From Rhynchopus sp. YZ270_cl-10 (lineage: Eukaryota > Euglenozoa > Diplonemea > Diplonemida > Diplonemidae), in assembly GCA_964035575.1 (NCBI GenBank), contig OZ037844.1:1452501-1516500 (forward strand): a stretch of 64,000 nt of DNA, given 5' to 3'. Under the pieces are notes generated by a model, which made no database searches, was not told where the DNA came from, and worked only from the letters and a program-made list of their open reading frames with translations. The stretch's first letter is position 1, and each line of letters begins with the position of its first letter. This document shows positions 37,783 to 46,971 of the stretch, one piece after another. The translations under genes were made by a program, and so were the position numbers.

Positions 37783-38571
37783 TTTTTCAACTTACCTTCC
37801 TTCACCCCCCTGTAAGGGTAACCGTAGGTGAAGTAAGGTATAGTATTGAAATCGATGTGGGGGGGGAGTAAAGGGTCAATTTTACAAAACCAGATTTTGA
37901 GGAAAATTTTGGCCAAAAATGGGCCCCACGTATAAGCAACCGGGCTCATATTTCTCAAAATTTAAGTGGTCAAAAAATTGTCCAATTTTCGAGATTGACC
38001 CCACCACTGCACGGGCGGAGCCCAAAAATGCAAATAAGGACCCTTTTTCAACTTACCTTCCTTCACCCCCCTGTAAGGGTAACCGTAGGTGAAGTAAGGT
38101 ATAGTATTGAAATCGATGTGGGGGGGGAGTAAAGGGTCAATTTTACAAAACCAGATTTTGAGGAAAATTTTGGCCAAAAATGGGCCCCACGTATAAGCAA
38201 CCGGGCTCATATTTCTCAAAATTTAAGTGGTCAAAAAATTGTCCAATTTTCGAGATTGACCCCACCACTGCACGGGCGGAGCCCAAAAATGCAAATAAGG
38301 ACCCTTTTTTCAACTTACCTTCCTTCACCCCCCTGTAAGGGTAACCGTAGGTGAAGTAAGGTATAGTATTGAAATCGATGTGGGGGGGGAGTAAAGGGTC
38401 AATTTTACAAAACCAGATTTTGAGGAAAATTTTGGCCAAAAATGGGCCCCACGTATAAGCAACCGGGCTCATATTTCTCAAAATTTAAGTGGTCAAAAAA
38501 TTGTCCAATTTTCGAGATTGACCCCACCACTGCACGGGCGGAGCCCAAAAATGCAAATAAGGACCCTTTTT
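37783..38571 (+). repeat. Three tandem 261-bp units
   Basis: Units start at 37783, 38044 and 38306, each composed of the 90-bp G-run repeat (see 6988), then GAGTAAAGGGTCAATTTTAC and ATTGACCCCACCACTGCACG, ending GCAAATAAGGACCC. The units are nearly identical, so amplification is recent. The second half recurs at 48856-49043. Confidence 0.92.
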
Positions 38572-39110
38572 AATTTGTTCTCTTGAAATGTGTAATTTCA
38601 AGTTTTCTAGAAAAAAATAGCTACTGATCCTACAAGGGTTGAAGGAAGGTGTGTGGAAAACAACAACAACAAAACAAGGAATTGCTAAGAAAAAAAACGA
38701 GGTGTGCTGTGGGAAACTCCGCGCGATTTTCGAAACCAACATAGCAGCCGGCGCGTTGCTGGGTGGTGCTGATACGCATGGTGTGATCGACGACAGTTAG
38801 TCGTCTGTGTTCCTTGCGCACTCCTCCTCCGGCGACGATGAGTGGGAGGCTGTGGACGACAACGAGCTGGAACACGCCGACCATCCATCGAGCAAATGGT
38901 GCTGGACGAAGAGGGGTCTGAGGATGACAGCCCCCGTTCTTGAACGTTTCAAGTGGTTGTGGCAGCGTTTTCGCATACCTGCAGAAGAGCAGAGTGTAGA
39001 TTATTTCTACAGGGCGGTGTTCAGGAGTGTGGGTCCCCCCATAACCACAGCACACCCCGTTTTTTTTCCGATAGCAATTACTTGTTTTTTCTTTCTCAAG
39101 GCACGATCAA
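38572..39110 (+). repeat. 540-bp dispersed repeat with decayed coding look, copy 1
   Basis: Matches 49044-49610, and its last 150 bp match 40955-41160. Frames such as DNELEHADHPSS and IPAEEQSVDYFYR are partly shared but broken differently in each copy. A TGTAGA-TTATT-TCTACA hairpin is kept in all three. Possibly the relic of a duplicated gene end. Confidence 0.6.
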
Positions 39111-39256
39111 AATTTCACAACTGAATAATATCTTTGTTCCCTCATAGGACCTCCCTACCTCCCCTCCCCTCCCTCCTCCTCCTCACACCACACACAGGGC
39201 ATTTCTTTGAGCACAACTCACTCCCCTCAGTCTCTGCTCATTCATCTTCACGACTT

Positions 39257-39865
39257 ATGTGCCACAATGTGTATGAGTCTGATGAGGAGGTGCTGGACTG
39301 TGTAGGTGCAGGGGATACGACGAGCTGCGCGCGTCTGGAGGAGGACAACGACGTGGTGACGCGCAAGCCTCGCAAATCGTTAATTGAGAGCATGCAGGGA
39401 GCAGGCAGCAGCGGTGCGAAGGGTGTCACCGAGGTGCGTGTCGAGGTGCAGATCGTGAGCGGTGCAAATCTGGTGGCAAAGGGCTCGGAATCGCCGTTCT
39501 GTGAAGTAAAGTTGCGTACAGTGAACCCACGAAGCAGACGTGTTGAGCGTGACCACCCGAACCCGCAAAAGAAAACAACCAAAACTGTCGCGAACAACCT
39601 CAGCGCGCCTGTGTTCAATGAGGGCTTCAGCTTTGTCGTGCCCTTGCCCGACTGCATCAGAGTCTCTGTCTTCGGCAAAAAGCTTCTCGGGAAGAGCTTC
39701 CTTGGGCGTGTCGACCTCCTCAGCACCGAACTCCTGCAAAAGGGTGGCGTCAATGGTCCGCCAGTCACCAGCGTGCACATGCTTGCAGGAGACGCAACGC
39801 AGAAAGACCGTTCAGAAGTGACAGGAACTCTCACGGTCATGACCCGGATCATCTCGGTGCGGTGA
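39257..39865 (+). CDS. C2-domain protein (202 aa)
   Basis: Residues about 55-195 show the C2 beta-sandwich pattern: VRVEVQIVSGANLVAKG, SPFCEVKLRT, then NNLSAPVFNEGFSFVVP, RVSVFGKKLLGKSFLGRVDL. C2 domains dock proteins on membranes or partners. The aspartates that bind calcium in classical C2 domains are not where expected (SES for the usual SDP, GKKLLGKS for the usual acidic loop), so a calcium-independent type is likely. The first 50 residues are acidic. The ATG at 39257 is the first in frame, but the frame is open upstream to a good splice acceptor (ACACCACACACAG, near 39198), so an upstream exon is possible. An AATAAA-like TTAATAAAAAC lies about 250 nt past the stop. Confidence 0.8.
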   Translation: MCHNVYESDEEVLDCVGAGDTTSCARLEEDNDVVTRKPRKSLIESMQGAGSSGAKGVTEVRVEVQIVSGANLVAKGSESPFCEVKLRTVNPRSRRVERDHPNPQKKTTKTVANNLSAPVFNEGFSFVVPLPDCIRVSVFGKKLLGKSFLGRVDLLSTELLQKGGVNGPPVTSVHMLAGDATQKDRSEVTGTLTVMTRIISVR

Positions 39866-40048
39866 AGCGAAGTTAGCAACGAGCCCTGTACAGAGAGAGA
39901 GAGGGAGAGGGAGCAGTCTTTTGAAGGAGTCATTTATTTGTCTCTTTGTGGGGTTCCAGTGTGGTGGTAGTGGTAAAGGTTGTGTGCAAGAGGGAGAGAG
40001 AGAGAGAGAGAGAAGTGCATGTATCTGGTTTGTTTCATATGGGTGTTG

Positions 40049-40068
40049 TAACGTTATCGATAACGTTA
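40049..40068. promoter_or_regulatory. Perfect 20-bp palindrome after the C2 gene
   Basis: TAACGTTATCGATAACGTTA, fully self-complementary, 184 nt past the C2 stop codon. Could be a protein-binding site; no function known. Confidence 0.4.
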
Positions 40069-40891
40069 TTCCACCCATAGTATGAAGAGCAGACATGTGC
40101 GTTGTTTGTGTTGTTAATAAAAACAAAACAAAACCAAAAAAAAAAAAAAGAAAAAAAAGATACGGTTGGTGTGCTGAAGGGGGGTGATTCGCACTTCTTG
40201 CGCACTTTTTTTTCTTCACCCCACATCACAAAAATTTGAAGGCTGATTCGCACATTTTTGCGCACTTTTACCCACTTTTTGCGCCCCCCCCATGCAGTTA
40301 TTTTTTTTAAAAATTTTTACTCAGGCAGCATTAGCTAGTTCCTGGAAGATCAATCAGGGCAGCCCTTACAGGCGCGTGCCGAAGTGCGCCCGCCAGAAGT
40401 TGTTTTGTTAAAGCTTATCTTTTGTACCATCTTTCTCAAAGAATTTATCTGACCCATTCTTTTATATGTCACCGTCGCCACCGTGCGGCACACTTCGCTA
40501 GAACGAAAGAAACATAACATACCGTACAAATCAAAAAATACTGGGCCACAAATATGAAACCGATATTCTGGAACGTAAAAATAACTGGAACTTTTGGACA
40601 ATTTTTATTGTTACGGCCCCGTATTTTTTTTGGTTTACGGTAACAAAAAAAAACAGGTAACACTGTTGTTTTAAAAAAAAAATGTGTGCAAGAGGAACGT
40701 TCTGTAGTTTTTATGTATGTTTAGTTTTGGTTTCCTTCCCTCCCCCTCTCGTCACACCCTTTCGCCTAATTGTTCTATAGTCAACAGCAGCTCGGGTCAG
40801 CTTGTTGGCTGATTCCCTTGACTGCTGACTATGCTGGGTGCAATATTGTAGTTTTCTCTGTACTTTTCGACATTGTTTCTGAGAAATAGTA
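40069..40891. other. Intergenic, no gene seen
   Basis: A-rich tract (40125-40160), repeated TTCGCAC and GCGCACTTTT phrases (40188-40270), otherwise unassigned. Confidence 0.4.
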
Positions 40892-40951
40892 AGGGTCGGT
40901 AAACATCTGCTTGATGCCTCTGCAGGCATCAAGCAGATGTTTACCGACCCT
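40892..40951. repeat. Perfect hairpin with a 27-bp stem
   Basis: AGGGTCGGTAAACATCTGCT through GATGCC, a 6-nt centre TCTGCA, then the exact complement. No mismatch in 27 bp. The first bases (GGGTCGGTA) resemble the ends of the CCGACCCTCC elements. Confidence 0.85.
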
Positions 40952-40954
40952 GCT

Positions 40955-41160
40955 TAGCCCACGTCCAGCAACTCTGTCGAGCAGATGGTGCTGAATGAAG
41001 AGTGGTTCTGGCAGCGTACGAGCGTTGTCGCATACCTGTAGAAGAGCAGAGTGCTGGGGGCGTGCTGTAGATTATTTCTACAGGGTGTTTCCAGGAGCGT
41101 GGGTCCCCCCATATCTACAGCACACCCCGTTTTTTTCGATAGCAATTACTTATTTTGTTC
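40955..41160 (+). repeat. Dispersed repeat, copy 2 (3' part)
   Basis: Related to the last part of 38572-39110 (GAAGAGCAGAGTG, TGTAGATTATTTCTACAGGG, GTGGGTCCCCCCATA). Confidence 0.65.
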
Positions 41161-41667
41161 TCCTTTTATTTCTGGTTTATGAGGGCATATAGCATTTATA
41201 GGTGACTAAGTGTTGCCAGGACTTAGGTTCATCTTATCAACAGTCTCTCCCCATATGTTTTCCCATCTTATATGTGATTGTGATTAGAAGTCGGACACGA
41301 GGTGTCCTCACACCTTTTCCTTCTTGGTTCTTCCCTCTCGCCCATCATCATCGCGCGCCACTCTGGGAAAGCCTAAATGGCTTCCTAAATGGCTGCGGTC
41401 AATGGGAACAACAGAGCGGTACATTGGGTGAGGACACATCTGTTGGATACGTGTTTTGTTCTTGTTTTTCGTTTTTTTTTTGAAATCCAAATCCAGGTCT
41501 TTCTGGAAATATCTCTTTTTTCTTGAGGAATTTAGATGTTTTTTTATTTCCCTAACATTCTCAACAAATTGGTGTTCTAGTTATTTCACCCTCTCTTTTA
41601 TCAGTACCTTGACAACGCCACCACGACTTTACAAAACGTAACTCTCTCTTTCTTTTATTTTTGGCAA
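41161..41667. other. Intergenic, no gene seen
   Basis: T-rich; contains an imperfect GGCTTCCTAAATGGC duplication near 41370-41395. No supported frame. Confidence 0.35.
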
Positions 41668-41915
41668 ACGTGCTTCAAGCGTTGGGTGCAGGGGACTGCA
41701 GTACCTGTAAGCTCACAACTCTTCAACGGAAGGTGCCCCCCCGGCTGACGAGCGGTTGTGTACCGCCCTCGTTCTCTTACGGTACGGGGAGGTCTGCTTA
41801 GGTTTCCTTTTACATATTCTGTTGTTGGCTGCAGGGTACTTGTGGTTTCATCCATGGCTGCATCGTATGTGGGTGCCTGCATTAATAACTTCACTTTTTT
41901 TTAGAGCTTCCAGGA
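41668..41915 (+). repeat. Dispersed intergenic block, copy 2
   Basis: Second copy of the block at 33440. Confidence 0.65.
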
Positions 41916-42181
41916 AATCGGGTTTATCACCTAACCAACCCCCGTGCAATTATCAGTCCTCAGTCGGCTCTTGTCTGCATTTTTCAAGTTTCTAAACCGT
42001 CAGAAGAATCTTTCCAGTGTTGTGGTACAGACACGTAAATCTGGTAGTGCAAGTGTCTCGTACTCAGAGCTACACGTCACACAAATGAAAACAGCATAAA
42101 GTGACTTCCCTCCTCCCCGTCTTAAATCTTCTCCCTCCTTTGTCTCCTTTGTGTCCCTCCTCCCCACCTCACAACCCACGC

Positions 42182-42188
42182 ATAAAAA
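42182..42188 (+). promoter_or_regulatory. CATAAAAAGG core box of ankyrin gene B3
   Basis: 45 nt before the ATG at 42227, with the pyrimidine-rich block upstream. Confidence 0.6.
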
Positions 42189-42226
42189 GGAAAACCACAA
42201 CACACATCAACGAGAAGTTTAAAACC

Positions 42227-44881
42227 ATGTCGAAGCGACACGCAGACAGCACACCTGACGAGAAGACACCAAAGAGAAGAAAGCTTTCAGACTCGGTCTT
42301 GGTGGAGGCTGCCAGGAACGGCGACACGACTGCCGTGCGGGTGGGACTTGAGAAGCTCATCCCAGACACAGACAGCAAAACGGTTGCCTTCGATGCTGTG
42401 CACGAGGCATGCAGAGGGAACCACGATGAATGCCTTGCACTGCTTCTTCCGTATGTTGAGACAACACAGATGGGTTTCGGGATGCTGCTGAGTGAGTGCG
42501 TCCACGCAGACCACACTGCGTGCACGGAGGTCCTCTTGCAGCATTGGAAGTCAGTCTGCAGCAACGTTGCGTTTGTCCCACACGGGCAGGAGGACAACAA
42601 AGCCCGTCCCTGTCCAGCCATGTGGGCGGACCCTGCAGTGTGTCAGGTGCTCATTGATGCAGGGGCAGACATCGAGACAAAGGACGACATGGGACGTTCG
42701 CCTCTGCACTGGGCTTGCCGTTCAGGATCACTCGCAGTTGTGAAGATGTTGGTCGAAGCAGGTGCGGAAGTGTGTGCCACAGACAACAAAGGTAACACGT
42801 GTCTTATCATCGCGTCATATTTTGGACACACCGAGACTGTGCGCTATCTTGTTGGATTGAAGGATGTGGAAGTGAATCGCGCAGGTGACATCGGCCGCAC
42901 TGCATTGCACTTCGCAGTGCTAGAAGGACATCCAGATGTGATGCAGGTGCTGTTTGATGCAGGGGCAGACATCGAGACAAAGGACACGGATGGGCTTTCA
43001 CCTCTGCTATTGGCAAGCAGCTCAGGGCATCTCGATATTGTGAAGATGTTGGTCGAAGTCGGGGTGGGAGTGTGTGTCGCAGACAACAATGGAGACACGT
43101 GTCTTATCCTTGCGTCACTCCATGGACACACCGAGACTGTGCGTTACCTTGTGGGCTTGAAGGATGTCGAAGTGAATGGCCCAGAGAACAGCGGCTTCAC
43201 TGCGTTGCACTTCGCAGGACAGGAAGGACATGGCGATGTGGTGCAGGTGCTCATTGATGCAGGGGCAGACGTTGAAGCAAAGAACAGCGAGGGTCGTTCT
43301 GCACTGCTCTTGGCTAGCTTTCACGGGAAGCTGGAAGTTGCCAAGGTGTTGGTCGAAGCAGGTGCGTGCGTGTGTGTCACAGACAGCCAAGGATTCACAT
43401 GTCTTATGCTTGCTGTGAATGCTGGACACACGGAGACTGTGCGCTATCTTGTGGCATTGAAGGATGTGGATGTGAATCATGAAAATAGCAACGGCAACAC
43501 TGCGTTGCACTACGCAGTACAGGAAGGGCATGGCGATGTGGTGGAGGTGCTCATTGATGCAGGGGCAGACGTGCAGACAAGGGACAACAATGGGGTTTCG
43601 CCTCTACACTGTGCTAGCTTCTTTGGAAAGCTCAGGGCTGTGAAGATGTTGGTGGAAGCAGATGCGGACGTGCGTGCCACAGACAACAAGGGCGAGACGA
43701 TTCTTATGCTTGCGTCGGGCGCTGGACACATCGAGACTGTGCGGTACCTTGTGAGCTTGCCGGGTGTCGAAATGAATAATCATGAACACAACTGCGGCAA
43801 CACTGCGTTGCACTACGCAGTACAGGAAGGACATTGCGATGTGGTGCAGCTGCTCATTGATGCAGGGGCAGACATCGAGACAAAGAACAGCGAAGGTCGT
43901 TCTGCACTGCTCTTGGCTGTCTTTCATGGGAAGCTGGAAGTTGCCAAGGTGTTGGTCGAAGCAGGTGCGGGAGTGTGTGTCACAGACAGCAGTGGAGACA
44001 CGTGTCTTATGCTTGCGTCACTCTATGGACACACTGAGACTGTGCGCACTCTTCTGTGCATGCCTGAGGTGGATGTGAATCATGCAAAGTACAACGGTTT
44101 GACTTCGCTCCACTACGCAGTGTTAAAGAAGCACACAGATGTGGTGCAGGTGCTGATTGCTGCAGGGGCAGACGTGCAGACCAAGGACAGCAATGGATCT
44201 TCGCCTCTGCACTTTGCTAGCTTCTTTGGCAAGCTGGGGACTGTGAAGATGTTGGTGGAAGCAGGTGCGGACGTGAGTCTGGTGGACGGTAAGACTAACA
44301 CGTGTCTTATCATTGCGGCGTATGCAGGACACACCGAGATTGTGCGCTATCTTGTGGGCTTGAAGGATGTGGACGTGAATTATCGAGGCATGACCAACTT
44401 CACAGCGTTGTACAGTGCTGTGCAGGAAGGACATCACAATGTGCTTGAGGCTCTCATTGATGCAGGGGCAGATATGGAGGTTGCGAACAGCAGGGGTACA
44501 CTGGCTCTGGAGGTTGCGTGCAATGGTGGGGATGTTGTGAGTGTGAAGATGTTGGTCGAAGCAGGTGCAAATGTGCATATTGCAGACACGAACAGAGCCT
44601 CCTGTCTCATGCTTGCAGTGCTTAAAGGGCACGCCGAGACGGTGCGCTACCTTGCAGGCTTGCCACAGGTGGACGTGGATGAAGTGCGTAAAGGAAAGAC
44701 TGCGCTGTGCTGTGCACTGGACGGGGGAGCACATGCCGATGTGGTGCAGGCGCTTGGTGCGACACGTCGCATGCATGTCTCACGGACAGCGTGTGGTGGA
44801 TGTCCTGTTGTATGGTGGGGTATTGGGGGTTTGTTTTTGGGGGTCTATGGTTATTTTAAACTAGCGAGAAGGAGTGTTTAG
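42227..44881 (+). CDS. Ankyrin-repeat protein B3 with C-terminal membrane anchor (884 aa)
   Basis: N-terminus MSKRHADSTPDEKTPKRRKL with the basic cluster, short loop DNKARP after HGQE, then seven three-repeat modules. Modules near 43500-43800 (GVSPLHCASFFGKLRAVK, GETILMLASGAGHIETVR) and 44085-44450 nearly equal those of B2. The C-terminus is the shared type B tail with VVWWGIGGLFLGVYGYF at residues 861-877 and KLARRSV at the end. The upstream flank is unlike B2's beyond the pyrimidine-rich block; the downstream flank is the common type B block with the 3' stem-loop at 44992-45011. Confidence 0.88.
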   Translation: MSKRHADSTPDEKTPKRRKLSDSVLVEAARNGDTTAVRVGLEKLIPDTDSKTVAFDAVHEACRGNHDECLALLLPYVETTQMGFGMLLSECVHADHTACTEVLLQHWKSVCSNVAFVPHGQEDNKARPCPAMWADPAVCQVLIDAGADIETKDDMGRSPLHWACRSGSLAVVKMLVEAGAEVCATDNKGNTCLIIASYFGHTETVRYLVGLKDVEVNRAGDIGRTALHFAVLEGHPDVMQVLFDAGADIETKDTDGLSPLLLASSSGHLDIVKMLVEVGVGVCVADNNGDTCLILASLHGHTETVRYLVGLKDVEVNGPENSGFTALHFAGQEGHGDVVQVLIDAGADVEAKNSEGRSALLLASFHGKLEVAKVLVEAGACVCVTDSQGFTCLMLAVNAGHTETVRYLVALKDVDVNHENSNGNTALHYAVQEGHGDVVEVLIDAGADVQTRDNNGVSPLHCASFFGKLRAVKMLVEADADVRATDNKGETILMLASGAGHIETVRYLVSLPGVEMNNHEHNCGNTALHYAVQEGHCDVVQLLIDAGADIETKNSEGRSALLLAVFHGKLEVAKVLVEAGAGVCVTDSSGDTCLMLASLYGHTETVRTLLCMPEVDVNHAKYNGLTSLHYAVLKKHTDVVQVLIAAGADVQTKDSNGSSPLHFASFFGKLGTVKMLVEAGADVSLVDGKTNTCLIIAAYAGHTEIVRYLVGLKDVDVNYRGMTNFTALYSAVQEGHHNVLEALIDAGADMEVANSRGTLALEVACNGGDVVSVKMLVEAGANVHIADTNRASCLMLAVLKGHAETVRYLAGLPQVDVDEVRKGKTALCCALDGGAHADVVQALGATRRMHVSRTACGGCPVVWWGIGGLFLGVYGYFKLARRSV

Positions 44882-45066
44882 GAAATGTGAAGATGTTGGT
44901 CGAAGGTGTGGAGTGCGCATCACGACAACATGCAAGACGTGTCTTATCATTGCGTTTGTTTTCTTCCCCTGACAACGCACTTGTGGAGTCCCGCGCAGCT
45001 GATGTTGTGCGATAGGTGACGATAGGCCGCAGAAGGTGAAGAAGTTTTGTGTGGAAACACCTTTTT
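44882..45066 (+). repeat. 3' flanking block of type B genes (B3)
   Basis: Ankyrin-derived relic followed by the 3'-type stem-loop at 44992-45011. Confidence 0.85.
44992..45011 (+). promoter_or_regulatory. Conserved stem-loop, 3' type (B3)
   Basis: CGCGCAGC-TGAT-GTTGTGCG. Confidence 0.55.
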
Positions 45067-45239
45067 CGTTGCCTCTTTTTTCTCATATTTCTTTTGATTT
45101 GACGGACCGTTTGGTCTTTTTGGTGGGGTCACATGCGCGTACGAAACCGCTACAGATGTGTTTTGTAAAGTGCATGAGGAGGGAACCGGGAACTGGTTCC
45201 CGGAACCAGTTCTAAACCAGGTAGGAATCACTTCACGCC

Positions 45240-45336
45240 TTTTCAACTTACCTTCCTTCACCCCCCCCTGTAAGGGCAACCGTAGGTGAAGTAAGGTATA
45301 GTATTGAAATCGATGTGGGGGGGGGGGGGGGGGGGA
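45240..45336. repeat. 90-bp dispersed repeat ending in a 20-base G-run
   Basis: Fifth copy of the repeat at 6988, here with one of the longest G-runs in the window. Confidence 0.8.
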
Positions 45337-45349
45337 GTAGGGGGGGTCA

Positions 45350-45578
45350 CACGACGGTGAAGTAACGGGTGTTACAAGTGGAGTTACAAGTGAGTTACAT
45401 GTAACTTTTGTTACATGTAACTCACTTGTAACTCACTTGTAACCCACCAGTTACAACCTGATTTTGCCTGTAATTCATGTATCCCACTTGTAACTCACTT
45501 GTAACTCACTTGTAACGGTTTTTCACTTGTAACGTTACATGTAACTTCACTTGTAATGTACTATACTTCACCGTCGTG
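45350..45578. mobile_element. 229-bp TIR element with GTTACAAGTGA repeats
   Basis: Ends CACGACGGTGAAGTA and TACTTCACCGTCGTG. The interior is made of inverted GTTACAAGTGAG and CTCACTTGTAAC units around ACATGTAACTTTTGTTACAT, so almost the whole element folds. A second right end of the same type is at 56566-56580. The terminus resembles CACGGCGGGG of 9309-12770. Confidence 0.78.
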
Positions 45579-46126
45579 CAGAAGGGGGGAACCCTGCACT
45601 TTTTCAGGATTTTGTATATCTACGCGCAGAGCAGTGTCCGACCCCACAAGTCACTACCCAAGACCCCCCAGAAAACGTCCTGGAGGCCCGAAAATACCAA
45701 AAATAGTGACCAGAAGTGACCAGAAAATGAAAATTCCGAAAAAAAAAGGGGTCGTGGGACAGGGTCTGTACCTTGCCTATTGCTATTTTTTAGCACATAA
45801 ACGAGATATGGCCATGGCAACAGCCCATGCCTCATATTTTAGGAAGTAAAGGATACATCTTGACTAATGTCATCTAAGTGCGTTTGAATACAGCCAAAAC
45901 AAGACAAGACGGTCACCTGGCATCTGTATTGTGTGGGTCGTAGTGACCCATTACTACACACGCTTAGGTACCCACACCATTAATAGGCCAGGGAGTGATC
46001 AATTTAGGGAGGAAAACTAGTCAGGTGTAAATTATCAAGCAGATCTGCCGTCACTGCCTCACCCGGTCCCTCAGAGTACCTCCCCTTCAAAAAAAAAACA
46101 CCTCGTATGACTTTCCAGATATTGCA
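45579..46126. other. Intergenic, no gene seen
   Basis: Unassigned sequence with short frames only. Confidence 0.35.
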
Positions 46127-46450
46127 ATGACCAATTCCCCCCCTTGGTTTTGCAGTTCAGCCTTCAATAGCCGTGTACTAGACACGTATATGGATATCCA
46201 GTCGTGGACTCGACTAAAGCACCGCCCCGCATCAGCCTCATCTTCTTTATCTTCTTCAGACCCCACGCTCAGATTATTGTGGGAGGAAAGAGACATCCCT
46301 CGTGGATACGGCCAGGCACGCCACAATATACAGCTGCAAGAGCGGGACGTCCTCAAAGCTCACAAGGGCAAGGAACGCCGTCTTGGGGAACTTACGCACT
46401 GCTCCAATGTGGCAGGGCCAGACTGCTTAAAGACAAGCCGTGCGCAATGA
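46127..46450 (+). CDS. Possible ORF of unknown function (107 aa)
   Basis: ATG-to-TGA frame beginning MTNSPPWFCSSAFNSRVLDT and containing charged LWEERDIPRGYG and QLQERDVLKAHKGKERR. No family is recognised, there is no CATAAAAA box upstream and a second frame overlaps from 46204, so this may be a gene fragment or chance. Confidence 0.25.
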   Translation: MTNSPPWFCSSAFNSRVLDTYMDIQSWTRLKHRPASASSSLSSSDPTLRLLWEERDIPRGYGQARHNIQLQERDVLKAHKGKERRLGELTHCSNVAGPDCLKTSRAQ

Positions 46451-46971
46451 CCCGCGAGGATGCGCGTGGGAGGCCCAATACACCACACACGTCACTTCCC
46501 TCCCCTTTTTGCGCGTGTTCCTAACCCAATTTCCCCAGGGCTGGCAGAATCGCCTCTGAGGACACCTTCAGCAGGCCCATTCCACAGTGAATACGGCGCT
46601 TTGCCTTTACTGCCATTCCACTGCGCCTACACAAGGATTTTAGACCGGACTTGGCGTAGAACCGCCTATACAGTGTCCCCGGCACTTTCCCCGCCCTCTC
46701 AATGCGTCCCAGCGGTGTTTTTAATGGGTTTTGATTGTACCCCGATTTGAAAGGTGCCCAGGTACAAACCCTGTCCCAGGCCGATTTTTTTTTTTTGAAA
46801 ATTTCAAATTAGACCCCCACAAGTGTTCAGAACTGTCCAAAACCAGGCGGAATTGAATTGTAGGTCACCTGGGGACCATATTTTCTGGTTTTTCGAGGTG
46901 ATGTCCATTTTTTGCTCAAAAAAAATTTTTTTTGGTCGGGGTCCCCACTTTTTACATGGGATGTGACCCCC

